The notes: generated by a model not told the origin, from the sequence alone. 64,000 nucleotides of DNA from Halalkalibacter hemicellulosilyticusJCM 9152 (GCF_000513115.1 NZ_BAUU01000007.1:62001-126000), one strand, 5' to 3'. Shown: positions 1-9,147, numbered from the stretch's first letter. Program-made: numbers and translations.

Positions 1-2
1 AG

Positions 3-758
3 ACGCAATGGCCGAATAAGACGTTTGAATTAATTACAACGGAAATGATTCGCGATTTGATTAGCTGGTATGAGCAAGGTGGGTGTCAGAAGCTAGACCG
101 TTATGACAAGGTTGAGAGCGATAAAGCGCAGCTTGCTCCGCTTTATCGAAAGCCTAGAAAAATATGGGGAGTTGGGATGAACTACTTAGATGAGAAGCCT
201 AAGCATGTTTCGACCTATTTGGACCCCGTTAGCTTTATGAAGCCGGATACGACCATTATTGGGATGGATGATGCAGTGAAGATTCCAAAAGGGTCAACGA
301 ACACAACAGCCGAAGCAGAGTTAGCTATCATCATTGGTAAGCGATGTAAAGAGATTGATCAAGAAGAAGCGAGCCAGTACATTCTCGGATACACATTAGC
401 ATTAGATATGACAGAAGCAGATATACACGCTGAAAACCACCGTTATTTAACACGTGCTAAAAGTTTTGATACGTTTTTTAGTTTTGGTTCGTGCTTATTA
501 ATTAATGAAGTGGAAGATGTGAAACAATTACGTGTAGCAACTGTGTTGAATGGTAACGTAAAGTACGAAAAGAAAGTAGGGCATATGCGTTATGATCCAG
601 CGTACATTGTCGCCTTTCATTCAAAGGTGATGACATTATTGCCAGGTGATGTGATTTTAACGGGAACTCCAGGTGCTGTCGTTATAAGAGATGGTGATGT
701 GATTGAAGCCCATATGACTGGAACGAAGCCATTAGTGAATGCTGTTGAGCAACTATAA
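3..758 (+). CDS. Fumarylacetoacetate hydrolase (FAH) family protein, 5' end cut by window edge
   Basis: The frame is open from base 3 with no stop, so the gene almost certainly begins upstream; the first internal ATG is at 45. From that ATG there are 237 residues, whereas related FAH proteins are near 300. The C-terminal FAH fold is recognisable: GVGMNYLDEKPKH, the acidic metal-binding stretch AEAELAIIIGK, and the closing LLPGDVILTGTPGAVV. Members of the family cleave C-C bonds of acyl-pyruvate type substrates or decarboxylate/hydrate related keto acids, using Mg2+ or Mn2+. The substrate here is unknown. It is followed after 38 bases by a gamma-glutamyltransferase on the same strand, possibly one transcript. 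A second FAH protein lies at 39711-40604. Confidence 0.85.
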   Translation, partial: TQWPNKTFELITTEMIRDLISWYEQGGCQKLDRYDKVESDKAQLAPLYRKPRKIWGVGMNYLDEKPKHVSTYLDPVSFMKPDTTIIGMDDAVKIPKGSTNTTAEAELAIIIGKRCKEIDQEEASQYILGYTLALDMTEADIHAENHRYLTRAKSFDTFFSFGSCLLINEVEDVKQLRVATVLNGNVKYEKKVGHMRYDPAYIVAFHSKVMTLLPGDVILTGTPGAVVIRDGDVIEAHMTGTKPLVNAVEQL

Positions 759-761
759 GGA

Positions 762-784
762 CACTGAAAAAATTTGTAGAAAGA
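762..784 (+). repeat. Half copy of the mobile hairpin repeat
   Basis: GGACACTGAAAAAATTTG matches the left arm of the hairpin family described at 14180-14238, but the right arm is missing. It occupies most of the gap between the FAH gene and the gamma-glutamyltransferase gene. Probably a degraded copy. Confidence 0.4.
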
Positions 785-796
785 AGGTCGTTTAAG

Positions 797-2428
797 ATGA
801 AAGCATATCGACCGACAACAATGGCCCCTGGAGTAATGGTGACAAGTCCTCATTATTTAGCATCACAAGCAGGAGTAAGTGTGTTACGTGAAGGGGGAAA
901 TGCATGGGAGGCAGCGATTGCTGTTGCCTCGACACTAGCGGTTGTTTATCCGCATATGAATGGAGTTGGTGGTGATAGCTTCTGGCTTATGTATGATGCA
1001 AAGTCAACATGTATGCGTGGTTTAAATGCGAGTGGCCGTTCTGGAGAAAAAGCAACGATTCCGTTTTATATCGATCGAAAGTATCAACAAATTCCAACGC
1101 GCGGTTATTTAGCTGCTAATACGGTTCCAGGTGCGGTTTGTGGCTGGGATCAAGTCTTTCAATATTCACAGAAGCATTTGCAAGGAACAGCACGCTGGTC
1201 CGACTTATTTCAAACGGCTATTTCGTATGCGAAATATGGATTTCCAGTTACACCAAGTCAGCACTATTGGACAAAGTGTAATGTGTACAATGAAAGCACG
1301 AATCTACAAAATTATCGTGAATTTAGGAAAACGTTTCTAAATGATGATTATCAGCCTTTTCAGGTAGGTGAGGTCATGACGTTACACGATTTAGCAAATA
1401 CACTTGAGGAAATCGCGGATAAGGGGGCACGGACGTTTTATGAGGGTGGTATTACAAAAGCAATAATTGAAGACTTTCAACAGCATGATGGAATGCTCAC
1501 ATTAGATGATTTTGCCTCGCATCAATCAGAGTGGGTTACTCCTCTTTCTGTTCCTTATCGGGAATATACAGCTTACAATCTCCCTCCCAATACACAAGGA
1601 ATGACGTCGTTATCGATTTTAAATGTACTGAATCAATTTGACCTCCGTCATATTGCGGTGGATTCAGCCGATTATGTCCATCTCATTCTAGAAGCGACGA
1701 AGCTTGCCTTTTCTGATCGTGATCAATGGATAACAGATCCTCACTTTGTAAATATCCCGATCGATGAATTGTTGTCAGAAGATAGAGCAAAGGAATTAGC
1801 GAAGCAAATCCAAATGTCGGCAGCACTAAATCATGAAAAGCTCCTTGATCCTAAAGGGGATACGGCTTGGTTCGGAGTTGTTGATCAGCAAGGGAATGCT
1901 GTATCTTGTATTCAAAGCATTTATCACGATTTTGGTTCAGGTATTATCCCAAAAGGAACGGGAATACTTCTGCAAAACCGAGGGAGCTTTTTTTCGCTAA
2001 ATCCAAAACATATTAATAAACTTGAACCACATAAACGAACCTTTCATACGTTAAACCCGGCAATGGTGACATATCACTCTGAGCCTCTCCTTATTTATGG
2101 TACAATGGGCGGAGAAGGGCAACCGCAAACGCAAGCAGCACTCGTTACGAAAATGATCGATTACGGAATGTCTCCTCAAGAGGCGATTGAAGCACCGAGG
2201 TGGTTATATGGACGAACGTGGGGAGCTCTGTCGAATACGGTTAAAGTTGAGTCGCGGATGCGTGAGCATGTTCTAAAAGAATTAAAACGACGAGGACATC
2301 CAATTGAAATGGTAGAGCCATACACAGATATGATGGGTCATGCAGGAGCGATATGGATTGACCCGGAAAATGGAATGAAGTATGGCGGAGCAGACCCAAG
2401 AGGGGATGGCATGGCGATTGGATATTAA
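797..2428 (+). CDS. Gamma-glutamyltransferase family protein
   Basis: 543 residues, an N-terminal nucleophile hydrolase. The opening (MVTSPHYLASQAGVSVLREGGNAWEAAIA) followed by MNGVGGDSFW is typical of the family. The precursor is normally cut before a threonine that becomes the catalytic N terminus; the best candidate is Thr356 in GDTAWFGVVD, although the usual TTH is replaced by DTAW. The glycine-rich GTMGGEGQPQTQA near residue 435 fits the small subunit. The enzyme removes gamma-glutamyl groups from glutathione-like or polyglutamate substrates, or acts as a cephalosporin-acylase-like hydrolase. No signal peptide is visible, so it may act in the cytoplasm, unlike the secreted GGT of B. subtilis. 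It is followed 18 bases later by chromate transporter genes. Confidence 0.88.
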   Translation: MKAYRPTTMAPGVMVTSPHYLASQAGVSVLREGGNAWEAAIAVASTLAVVYPHMNGVGGDSFWLMYDAKSTCMRGLNASGRSGEKATIPFYIDRKYQQIPTRGYLAANTVPGAVCGWDQVFQYSQKHLQGTARWSDLFQTAISYAKYGFPVTPSQHYWTKCNVYNESTNLQNYREFRKTFLNDDYQPFQVGEVMTLHDLANTLEEIADKGARTFYEGGITKAIIEDFQQHDGMLTLDDFASHQSEWVTPLSVPYREYTAYNLPPNTQGMTSLSILNVLNQFDLRHIAVDSADYVHLILEATKLAFSDRDQWITDPHFVNIPIDELLSEDRAKELAKQIQMSAALNHEKLLDPKGDTAWFGVVDQQGNAVSCIQSIYHDFGSGIIPKGTGILLQNRGSFFSLNPKHINKLEPHKRTFHTLNPAMVTYHSEPLLIYGTMGGEGQPQTQAALVTKMIDYGMSPQEAIEAPRWLYGRTWGALSNTVKVESRMREHVLKELKRRGHPIEMVEPYTDMMGHAGAIWIDPENGMKYGGADPRGDGMAIGY

Positions 2429-2446
2429 TAAGGAGATTAAAGGGGA

Positions 2447-3019
2447 ATGAAACGTTATTGGGATCTTTTTGTCGCTTTTTTTCGGTCAGGGATATTAGGG
2501 TTTGGTGGTGGCCCGTCTGCTATTCCGCTTGTCCAAAAAGAAGTTGTCGATATATATAAATGGATGAATAATGATGAATTTGGTGATGTATTAGCTCTAG
2601 GAAATACATTACCTGGTCCAATAAATACAAAAATGGCTGGTTATATTGGCTATCGTGTCGCTGGTGTGTTAGGAATGATTGTCGCTGTGTCAGCTTCTAT
2701 CGTTCCGACGATATTTTTAATGATTATTCTGCTTGCGTCATTAACTAATTTCAGTGACTACGCATGGGTCAATGGTGTTACAAATGGTGTATTGCCTGTT
2801 GTTGGTGTGATGTTGGCGCTTTTGACGTGGGACTTTTTGAAAAATGCAAAAACTGGTTTAGGATGGATCGTGTGTATTTTACTTGCAGTTATGAGTGTTG
2901 TGATGATCGAACTATTCGGATTGCATCCAGCTATATTAATCTTGATTTTATTATGTGTTCCGTTTTTCCAACGAACCAAAGCAAAGGAAAGTGTTCAAGA
3001 AGGAGGGGAAGCTAAATGA
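2447..3019 (+). CDS. Chromate transporter, first half (CHR domain protein)
   Basis: 190-residue membrane protein with one CHR domain. FRSGILGFGGGPSAIPLVQKEVV and the ALGNTLPGPINTKMAGYIGYR block are hallmark motifs of the chromate ion transporter family. In many Gram-positive bacteria the transporter is made of two short single-domain proteins rather than one fused ChrA; the next gene supplies the other half and overlaps this one by four bases (ATGA), so translation is likely coupled. Family members export chromate or related oxyanions, but many have no tested substrate. Its position after a gamma-glutamyltransferase gene may only reflect co-transcription. Confidence 0.88.
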   Translation: MKRYWDLFVAFFRSGILGFGGGPSAIPLVQKEVVDIYKWMNNDEFGDVLALGNTLPGPINTKMAGYIGYRVAGVLGMIVAVSASIVPTIFLMIILLASLTNFSDYAWVNGVTNGVLPVVGVMLALLTWDFLKNAKTGLGWIVCILLAVMSVVMIELFGLHPAILILILLCVPFFQRTKAKESVQEGGEAK

Positions 3020-3546
3020 TTTATGTCGAGCTTTTTATCGCCTTCTTCATTCCAGGAATAATTGGTTATGGGGGTGGACCTGCTTCGATTCCGTTAATCG
3101 AGTACGAAGTCGTTCATCGCTTTGAATGGATGACGGTCGAGCAATTTAGTGAAGTGCTCGCACTTGGAAATGCGCTCCCTGGGCCAATTGCTACGAAAAT
3201 GGCTGGTTATATTGGCTATGATGTCGCTGGTGTCATTGGAGCGACAATCGCTGTCTTTGCAACTGTTGCACCATCATTGATCTTAATGATAGTGTTGTTA
3301 GGTTTTTTATACAAATTTAAAGATTCACCAAAAGTGAAAAAGATGACGGCACTGATACGGCCAACAATTGCTGTATTATTAGGTGTAATGGCATACCGCT
3401 TTTTCGAAAGCTCCTATGATCATGCAGGAATAGGGCAAACGTTATTTCTAGTTGTGATGAGCTTTCTTTTATTACATAAATGGAAGGTACATCCGTCTCT
3501 TGTAATCGTCGGTGCGATCGGATATGGGATTTTGTTTTTGAGTTGA
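3016..3546 (+). CDS. Chromate transporter, second half (CHR domain protein)
   Basis: 176-residue single CHR-domain membrane protein homologous to its upstream neighbour: FIPGIIGYGGGPASIPLIE and ALGNALPGPIATKMAGYIGY repeat the same motifs. The two proteins are expected to sit as an antiparallel heterodimer in the membrane. The ATG overlaps the stop of the previous gene by four bases, with the ribosome binding site (GGAGGGG) inside that gene's end. A terminator follows directly, so this ends the transcript. Confidence 0.88.
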   Translation: MIYVELFIAFFIPGIIGYGGGPASIPLIEYEVVHRFEWMTVEQFSEVLALGNALPGPIATKMAGYIGYDVAGVIGATIAVFATVAPSLILMIVLLGFLYKFKDSPKVKKMTALIRPTIAVLLGVMAYRFFESSYDHAGIGQTLFLVVMSFLLLHKWKVHPSLVIVGAIGYGILFLS

Positions 3547-3550
3547 TGTG

Positions 3551-3579
3551 AAGCTAGGGTGAAGTTGCCTAGCTTTTTT
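3551..3579 (+). terminator. Rho-independent terminator after chromate transporter genes
   Basis: Stem AAGCTAGG / CCTAGCTT with a nine-base loop, followed by TTTTTT. Confidence 0.8.
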
Positions 3580-3636
3580 GTAAGAAGGAAAATATGATTT
3601 ATAATATATAAAACCATTGTTGGAAGGAAATAGAGA

Positions 3637-4353
3637 ATGAAGATAAAGTGGAATTTAATATATGAAATCATGATGGTAATTTTAGCTTTTATATCAGTGT
3701 TAGTCATTTGGTCAGATCATTTCAATAGGTGGTATTTCTTAGATCGTATCGTTTGGTTAGTATTCGTTATTGATATTACTATTCGTTTCTTAAGTAGTAA
3801 GGAGAAAGTCAAATATTTGAAAAGATATCCTTTCGACTTAATTGCTATTATCCCTTTTGATTCTATTTTTCAATTAGCACGTATAGCTAGATTGGCTAGA
3901 GCTATAAGGCTATTTGCTATCAGTGCTCACTTTTTAAAACCATTTTATAGTATACTTAAAACAAATGGCTTACATAAAGTGATTACTTTTACTATGTGTT
4001 TAATTTTTTTATCTGCCATTCCAATAAAGAGTGTAGAGTCTAGTATCGAGACGTATTCAGATGCTCTTTGGTGGGCTGTTGTGACGGCTACAACGGTTGG
4101 TTATGGAGATATTTCGCCGGAGACGGAATTAGGTAGGGTTATTGCGTTTATACTCATGTTATTTGGAATTGGGCTAATTGGAATGATTACAGGTTCAATT
4201 GCTACTCACTTTCTATCAAATGATAGCAAAGATAGCAAAGCAATTGTATACATAAAAGAAGAATTATCACGCTATGATCAATTAACTGAAGAGGAGATTG
4301 AAAGGTTAATTATTATTAATGGAACAATTAAAAAAAGAAAAGAGGAATATTAG
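3637..4353 (+). CDS. Voltage-gated-type potassium channel (6TM ion transporter)
   Basis: 238 residues. Two features identify it. The S4-like segment has spaced arginines (ARIARLARAIRLFAISAHF, about residues 81-99), and the pore carries the K+ selectivity filter TTVGYGD (about residues 150-156). The short N terminus leads straight into the first membrane segment. The C-terminal tail (about 40 residues, charged, likely helical) has no RCK/KTN domain. This resembles small bacterial Kv channels. It lies between two terminator-like structures and is probably transcribed alone. Its own codon use is more AT-rich than that of the upstream operon. Confidence 0.9.
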   Translation: MKIKWNLIYEIMMVILAFISVLVIWSDHFNRWYFLDRIVWLVFVIDITIRFLSSKEKVKYLKRYPFDLIAIIPFDSIFQLARIARLARAIRLFAISAHFLKPFYSILKTNGLHKVITFTMCLIFLSAIPIKSVESSIETYSDALWWAVVTATTVGYGDISPETELGRVIAFILMLFGIGLIGMITGSIATHFLSNDSKDSKAIVYIKEELSRYDQLTEEEIERLIIINGTIKKRKEEY

Positions 4354-4392
4354 TTAGTGTGGAACCTGATTTGAAATTGTACTAATATTGTA

Positions 4393-4522
4393 GAGATTGG
4401 GAAACACAAAAAATGTTTAACAGAGAATCCGAACATCATGAATATTTCAGGAGCGGTGCTTATTTGCACCGCCATGTAGTTGTTCGGATTCCTATTCATG
4501 GAAATGTGTTTATCCCAGTCTC
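4393..4522. repeat. Intergenic inverted-repeat element (GAGRCTGGGA family), short copy
   Basis: 130 bp bounded by GAGATTGGGA at the left and TCCCAGTCTC at the right. Inner arms GAATCCGAACA and TGTTCGGATTC also pair, and the centre holds a smaller palindrome around GGTGCTTATTTGCACC. The ends and the GAATCCGAACA inner motif match the longer copies at 8221, 29959 and 48464. It lies between two convergent genes and could also act as a bidirectional terminator. Confidence 0.6.
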
Positions 4523-4609
4523 AAGGTGCACATACATTCAATAAAAAACCTTTTGTAATCACTGTGTAATTGTGCTTGTAAGAATACCATTACTCAGTTT
4601 TTCCTCAGT

Positions 4610-7600
4610 CTAATCTTGATCATCACTCTTTCGACGGTCGCGATCTTTTTCTAGCACATCTTCTAGTAAATCTAATAATTCATCACGTGAAATGCGTGAG
4701 CGTTGCTCTGAGTCTGAATCGATTTCACGAGTTTCATTGGATTCTGAAGTATTGTAGGGCTCCTCATCTTTTTCTACTTGCTCAAATTCTATTTCATATT
4801 CATCTTCTCGTAAGTTTCTTTCGTTGTGCTCCTCTTCATGAAAAGGTAAAGCTTTGCGAGAGCTTGTATGTTCACCTAGCTCGTATTTTTCTTCGAGCAA
4901 ATAGGCTGGAATAAGTTGTCCGTCAGGAGTTGCATATTTCTTATTCATTCGTCTCGTATCTTTATCAAAAAAGCTGTAAATAACTGGAATGAAGATTAAC
5001 GTTAAGAATGTTGAACTAATCAATCCCCCAATAACCGTAATCGCCATCGGTTGTTGAATTTCAGAACCTTCACCCATCCCTAATGCGAGTGGAACGAGTC
5101 CTAGAATCGTTGTAAGTGACGTCATGAATATTGGACGTGCACGGTCTTTGACTCCTTCGATAATAGCATCATAGCTTCTTACTCCTGCTTCTTTCTTCTT
5201 ATTAATATAATCAACTAATACAATTGCATTGTTGACGACTATTCCTGCTAGGACAATTAAGCCAATGAACGCCATAATGCTAAGTGGTGTTAATGTAACC
5301 GTAAGACCAAGAGCAACACCGATGACAACGAGTGGTACACTGAACATAATAACTAGTGGGTATTTAAAAGATTCAAATTGTGCCGCTAGAACGAGAAAGA
5401 CAAATACTAACGCAAGTAACAAGGCAAGTGTTAGATCACCGATCGCATCGTCTAGCATTTGCTGATCACCAGTATAGGAAATCGTCGTCTCATCAGCAAT
5501 ATCCAAATCATCAATTGTTTGTTGAACGAGCTGTGACATTTCCCCTAATGTGTACTGATTTCCATATTGTAAACTAAATTGAACGGCCGATTCTTGATTG
5601 ATCCGATTAATCGTAATCGGTCCTTCTCCTTCAACGGCTTCAACGACATCACTTAATACCACGTATTCGCCTGTCGGTGCGCGAAGGATTAAATTTTCAA
5701 CATCTTCAAGTGTTGTCATAAATTCCTCACTGTAACGAACGTGAACTTCGTAAATGTCATGATCATCTGTCACAATTTGGGTCGCAAAAGCGCCGTTCAT
5801 AATTTGATTTAATGATTGAGCGATTTGAGCGGGAGCAAAGCCATGTTCTCTTGCTGTTTCTTCATCAACAAGAAATTGAATTTCTGTTACTGTCTCAGTT
5901 AAGTCATTCGTCACTTCATTAAATTCACTCATGTCTTCAAATTCTTCTGTTATTTCCATGACGACATCTTCTAAACGATTAGGATCAAAGTCTAATACGT
6001 TAAACGTAATTGTGTTGGGTGCTCCGCCCATCATCGCTTGCTGCTGAATGGAAATATGAGCATCTGAAGCAGCACGTTCAACATCGCGACGAATCGAGTC
6101 AGCAAAATCAGCGGTCGATATAGATCGCTCATCTAAAGCTCTCATCGTAATGAAGATCGAGGCTTCGTGTGAACTGGAGCCACCTAAGATGGTTCCTTCT
6201 CCGCCACTAGAACCTACTGTACTAACATAATGTAGAATATCACGTTCATCATCTAACACATCTTCTATTTCTTCAACTGCTGATAATGTTTCTTCAAGTG
6301 GAGTGCCTCGCTCCATTTCAACATCAATTTGGAAAAATCCTTCATCCGTATCAGGGATAAATTCGACACCGACTTGGGATACGCCTACTGCACCAGCTAC
6401 TAATAATAAGAAGGTTATTCCAAGTACACTTAATCTGCGCTTTAAAGCCCATTTAATCGTTGTATCGATTGTTTTCATGAATCGACCTTGCTGACGCTTT
6501 TCTTCGATATTCTCTTTCGGTGCCTTTAGCATCCGACTGGCCATCATCGGAACAACGGTTAAAGCAACGGCTAATGATGCTAATAAGCTAAATGAGACTG
6601 TCAGTGCAAATTCCATAAATATATCGCCAACGATACCTGAAATAAAGACAATCGGTAAGAAGACAGAAATGGTTGTCAACGTTGAAGCTGTAATTGCTCC
6701 ACCTACTTCTTTCGTTCCATCGTAAGCGGCTTCTTGAGCCGTCTTTTTCATTGATAAGTGTCGATATATATTTTCAATAACGACAATTGAGTTATCAACA
6801 AGCATTCCAATACCAAGAGCTAGTCCGCCTAACGTCATAATATTTAACGAAAGATTGGTGAAATACAGTAAGACAAACGTAACGATGACAGAGAATGGGA
6901 TCGCAATTCCGACAATAAATGGTGTCTTGAAGCTTCTTAAAAAAGCAAACAAAACAATGATTGCGAATAACCCACCTAAAATAAGTGCGGTCATGACGCT
7001 TGAAATCGCTTCTTGAACATAGTCTCCTTGATCAAACACGACAGCGACCTCTAAATCATTATACTTCTGCTCATCTAATAGTTCAGATAAACGGTCGTTA
7101 AAAGCGGTTGACACTTCTGCTAGGTTTGCATCAGCTTGCTGTTGAACACTCATCATAATGGAAGGTTCCTGATTTGTTCTCGTAATCGCACCACCATGGT
7201 CAGCAACGAGTTCAACATTGGCAATATCACCAACTGTAATGTTCTCACCCGTTTCTGGATTGACTGAGACAACAATCGTTTCAATATCGCGGATACTTGT
7301 CATTTCAAATAAGACACGACTTGTATATTGTAAATCTCCACTTTCTACTAGTCCTCCTGGTGCAGTAACATTGTGGGCTTGGATGATTGATACGACATCA
7401 GCTTGTTCAAGGCCATACGTTTCGAGTTCATGTTGATCAAGCTCGACAATAATTTCATCAATCGCTTCTCCGGTTACATCAATCGATGCAACTCCATCAG
7501 TCTTTTGAAGCTCACGTTCTAGATCAAGAACAAGCTCATTAAAATGGTCCTTATCAGATGATAATGTTAATTGGATAATAGGAAGCTGTGATGGGTCAAA

Positions 7601-7978
7601 TTTCAAAAAGCTAGGTGAACCAGCGTCAGATGGTAGATTTGTTTGGTTCATCCTGCCTATTATGTCATTTTCAACATCCTCAATCGCCGTATCCCAAGAG
7701 AATTCTAAAATCGTCATCGACGCATTTTCCATAGAGATCGAACTAATATTGTTCAAACCAGGAATGGTAGCTAAGCTATTCTCTAACGGTTCCGATACTT
7801 TATCTAATACTTCTTCTGGGCCAGCATTAGGGTAGCTTGTGACGACAGCACCTATCGGCGGGTTAATGTTAGGCATTAATTGTAGCGGAATATTCGTTAA
7901 AGAAATCGCCCCTAACAATAGAAATAATATCATTGCTACAATGGTGAAAATCGGTCTTTTAATTGAAAATTTCGTCAT
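4610..7978 (-). CDS. RND-family multidrug efflux permease (AcrB/SwrC-like)
   Basis: 1122 residues from the ATG at 7978. An earlier in-frame ATG at 7999 is less likely because the ribosome binding site AAGGAGG overlaps those first codons. Layout is the classic RND duplicate: an N-terminal membrane helix, a porter loop, six membrane helices (around residues 330-500), another helix and porter loop, then six more helices to about residue 1010. GGLALGIGMLVDNSIVVIENI and FIGLIVLAGIVVNNAIVLVDYI are the paired TM4 motifs with proton-relay acidic residues. The last 110 residues are an unusually long, acidic, low-complexity cytoplasmic tail. No membrane-fusion protein is next to it, as in B. subtilis swrC. 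A direct repeat upstream (8077-8093) links it to the nearby two-component system. Confidence 0.92.
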   Translation of the reverse strand: MTKFSIKRPIFTIVAMILFLLLGAISLTNIPLQLMPNINPPIGAVVTSYPNAGPEEVLDKVSEPLENSLATIPGLNNISSISMENASMTILEFSWDTAIEDVENDIIGRMNQTNLPSDAGSPSFLKFDPSQLPIIQLTLSSDKDHFNELVLDLERELQKTDGVASIDVTGEAIDEIIVELDQHELETYGLEQADVVSIIQAHNVTAPGGLVESGDLQYTSRVLFEMTSIRDIETIVVSVNPETGENITVGDIANVELVADHGGAITRTNQEPSIMMSVQQQADANLAEVSTAFNDRLSELLDEQKYNDLEVAVVFDQGDYVQEAISSVMTALILGGLFAIIVLFAFLRSFKTPFIVGIAIPFSVIVTFVLLYFTNLSLNIMTLGGLALGIGMLVDNSIVVIENIYRHLSMKKTAQEAAYDGTKEVGGAITASTLTTISVFLPIVFISGIVGDIFMEFALTVSFSLLASLAVALTVVPMMASRMLKAPKENIEEKRQQGRFMKTIDTTIKWALKRRLSVLGITFLLLVAGAVGVSQVGVEFIPDTDEGFFQIDVEMERGTPLEETLSAVEEIEDVLDDERDILHYVSTVGSSGGEGTILGGSSSHEASIFITMRALDERSISTADFADSIRRDVERAASDAHISIQQQAMMGGAPNTITFNVLDFDPNRLEDVVMEITEEFEDMSEFNEVTNDLTETVTEIQFLVDEETAREHGFAPAQIAQSLNQIMNGAFATQIVTDDHDIYEVHVRYSEEFMTTLEDVENLILRAPTGEYVVLSDVVEAVEGEGPITINRINQESAVQFSLQYGNQYTLGEMSQLVQQTIDDLDIADETTISYTGDQQMLDDAIGDLTLALLLALVFVFLVLAAQFESFKYPLVIMFSVPLVVIGVALGLTVTLTPLSIMAFIGLIVLAGIVVNNAIVLVDYINKKKEAGVRSYDAIIEGVKDRARPIFMTSLTTILGLVPLALGMGEGSEIQQPMAITVIGGLISSTFLTLIFIPVIYSFFDKDTRRMNKKYATPDGQLIPAYLLEEKYELGEHTSSRKALPFHEEEHNERNLREDEYEIEFEQVEKDEEPYNTSESNETREIDSDSEQRSRISRDELLDLLEDVLEKDRDRRKSDDQD

Positions 7979-8076
7979 GCTTCTCTTTTCCTCCTTCATC
8001 TACTTAAAAGTTAAAAGCATCCCCTTCGTGCATTTGTTCACAAAAGATGACTACAGCGTAAAAGGTAACATAGGAT

Positions 8077-8093
8077 TATGAACTGAATATGAA
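8077..8093 (-). promoter_or_regulatory. Direct-repeat operator upstream of RND pump
   Basis: Read on the minus strand: TTCATATTCAGTTCATA, two TTCATA half-sites 11 bases apart, about 100 bases before the pump start. The same repeat is found at 10268 and 12494. An 11-base spacing is usual for OmpR/PhoB-family response regulators. Only a weak -10 (TACCTT) lies at the matching distance. Confidence 0.6.
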
Positions 8094-8220
8094 CACGAAA
8101 AATTTAAAGGAAGAATGGAAGGGCTGTTTAGAAGTCAACAGGGAAGGTTTATTTATACTTGGAGGACGATGGAGCCTAATAATGAGTTCACCAAAGCAAT
8201 TAATTTGTCAATCAAATTAA

Positions 8221-8450
8221 TTGAGGCTAGGACAAAAGTATTTTCTTAAGTGAGATGCCGAACAAATTTAGAGTGGAGCACATTCGCTGCTCCTGAAATA
8301 TACTTCGCTTTCCGCGGAAGCTGGTGAGCCTACGTACTGTGGGGTATCACCTTTGCTTTTCATCTCGCAGGTGTTTACGTATATTTCATCCGCTACGGTA
8401 TCTAAATGCTCGGATTCTCAGCTGAACACTTTTGTTTTGTCCCGCCTCAA
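8221..8450. repeat. Intergenic inverted-repeat element (GAGGCTGGGAC family), 230 bp
   Basis: Begins TTGAGGCTAGGACAAAAGT and ends with the imperfect complement (TTTTGTCCCGCCTCAA). Inner left arm GATGCCGAACA and inner right arm GCTCGGATTCTCAGCTGAACA are shared with the other copies. The middle includes CTCCTGAAATATACTTC and a CTTTCCGCGG segment, again shared with the copy at 29959. No coding capacity. It fills the gap between the pump's promoter region and modB; the rest of the gap (8094-8220) shows nothing convincing. Confidence 0.65.
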
Positions 8451-8484
8451 TGATTTAAATATAAAATGCTACCTTAGTATAAGC

Positions 8485-9147
8485 TTAAGGTTTCAAACGT
8501 TGGACGACAGAGAGTAGGACAAAGGAAAATAGGACCAAAGTGATGACCCAAAAATAGGCCATTTCTGTTCTACCAGATTGAACAGCAGAATAAATAGCGC
8601 TAGGCATAGTCTGAGTTCGACCTGGTATATTTCCTGCGAACATAATCGTAGCACCGAATTCGCCGAGCCCTCTAGCGAATCCAAGCATGTAGCCTGTTAA
8701 TATATATCGCCACGATAATGGTAAGATGACAAAACGGAAAATTTGCTTTTCGTTTCCGCCGAGTTGTCGAGCTGCCTCAATTAGTTCACTATCAACAGAT
8801 TCAAATCCTGTCCGGAGTGTTTGGTAAATGAGTGGGAAAGCAACAACAGCAGCAGCAACAACAGCTGCCCAAAAGGAAAAAACGAGAGGCTGAGAAAATA
8901 GCCATTCGAAGGATCTTCCAATGAAGCTTTGCCGTCCTAAAAGGGTAAGTAAACCAAAGCCGACAACGGTTGGTGGCAGTACCAAAGGCAGCATTAAAAG
9001 CGTATCAAGAGCACTTTTGCCTTTGAATTTTCTGTCTTTCATCCACCATGCAACGAAGAGAGCGGTAATAAAGGAGACGATACTTGCGATCATGATCACT
9101 TGTATTGAGATAAAAACTGGAGAAAGAAACCTGTCAAATAATGTCAT
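8485..9147 (-). CDS. modB: Molybdate ABC transporter permease ModB
   Basis: 220-residue inner-membrane permease. It has five or six hydrophobic segments and the binding-protein-dependent transport motif around EAARQLGGNEKQIFRFVILP (residues about 140-160), which contacts the ATPase. FARGLGEFGATIMFAGNIPGRTQTMPSAIY is highly typical of ModB/CysT-type permeases. It overlaps the end of modA by four bases (ATGA). No ATP-binding modC gene follows; the downstream DNA is a repeat element. The ATPase must therefore be encoded elsewhere or be shared. Confidence 0.92.
   Translation of the reverse strand: MTLFDRFLSPVFISIQVIMIASIVSFITALFVAWWMKDRKFKGKSALDTLLMLPLVLPPTVVGFGLLTLLGRQSFIGRSFEWLFSQPLVFSFWAAVVAAAVVAFPLIYQTLRTGFESVDSELIEAARQLGGNEKQIFRFVILPLSWRYILTGYMLGFARGLGEFGATIMFAGNIPGRTQTMPSAIYSAVQSGRTEMAYFWVITLVLFSFVLLSVVQRLKP

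Noticed and set aside
5229-5577. Plus-strand frames inside the RND pump gene
   Set aside because: Antisense shadows of a strongly supported coding region.
8089-8220. Possible 43-residue plus-strand frame (ATG 8089) upstream of the RND pump
   Set aside because: No ribosome site, overlaps the direct-repeat operator, and no recognisable features.
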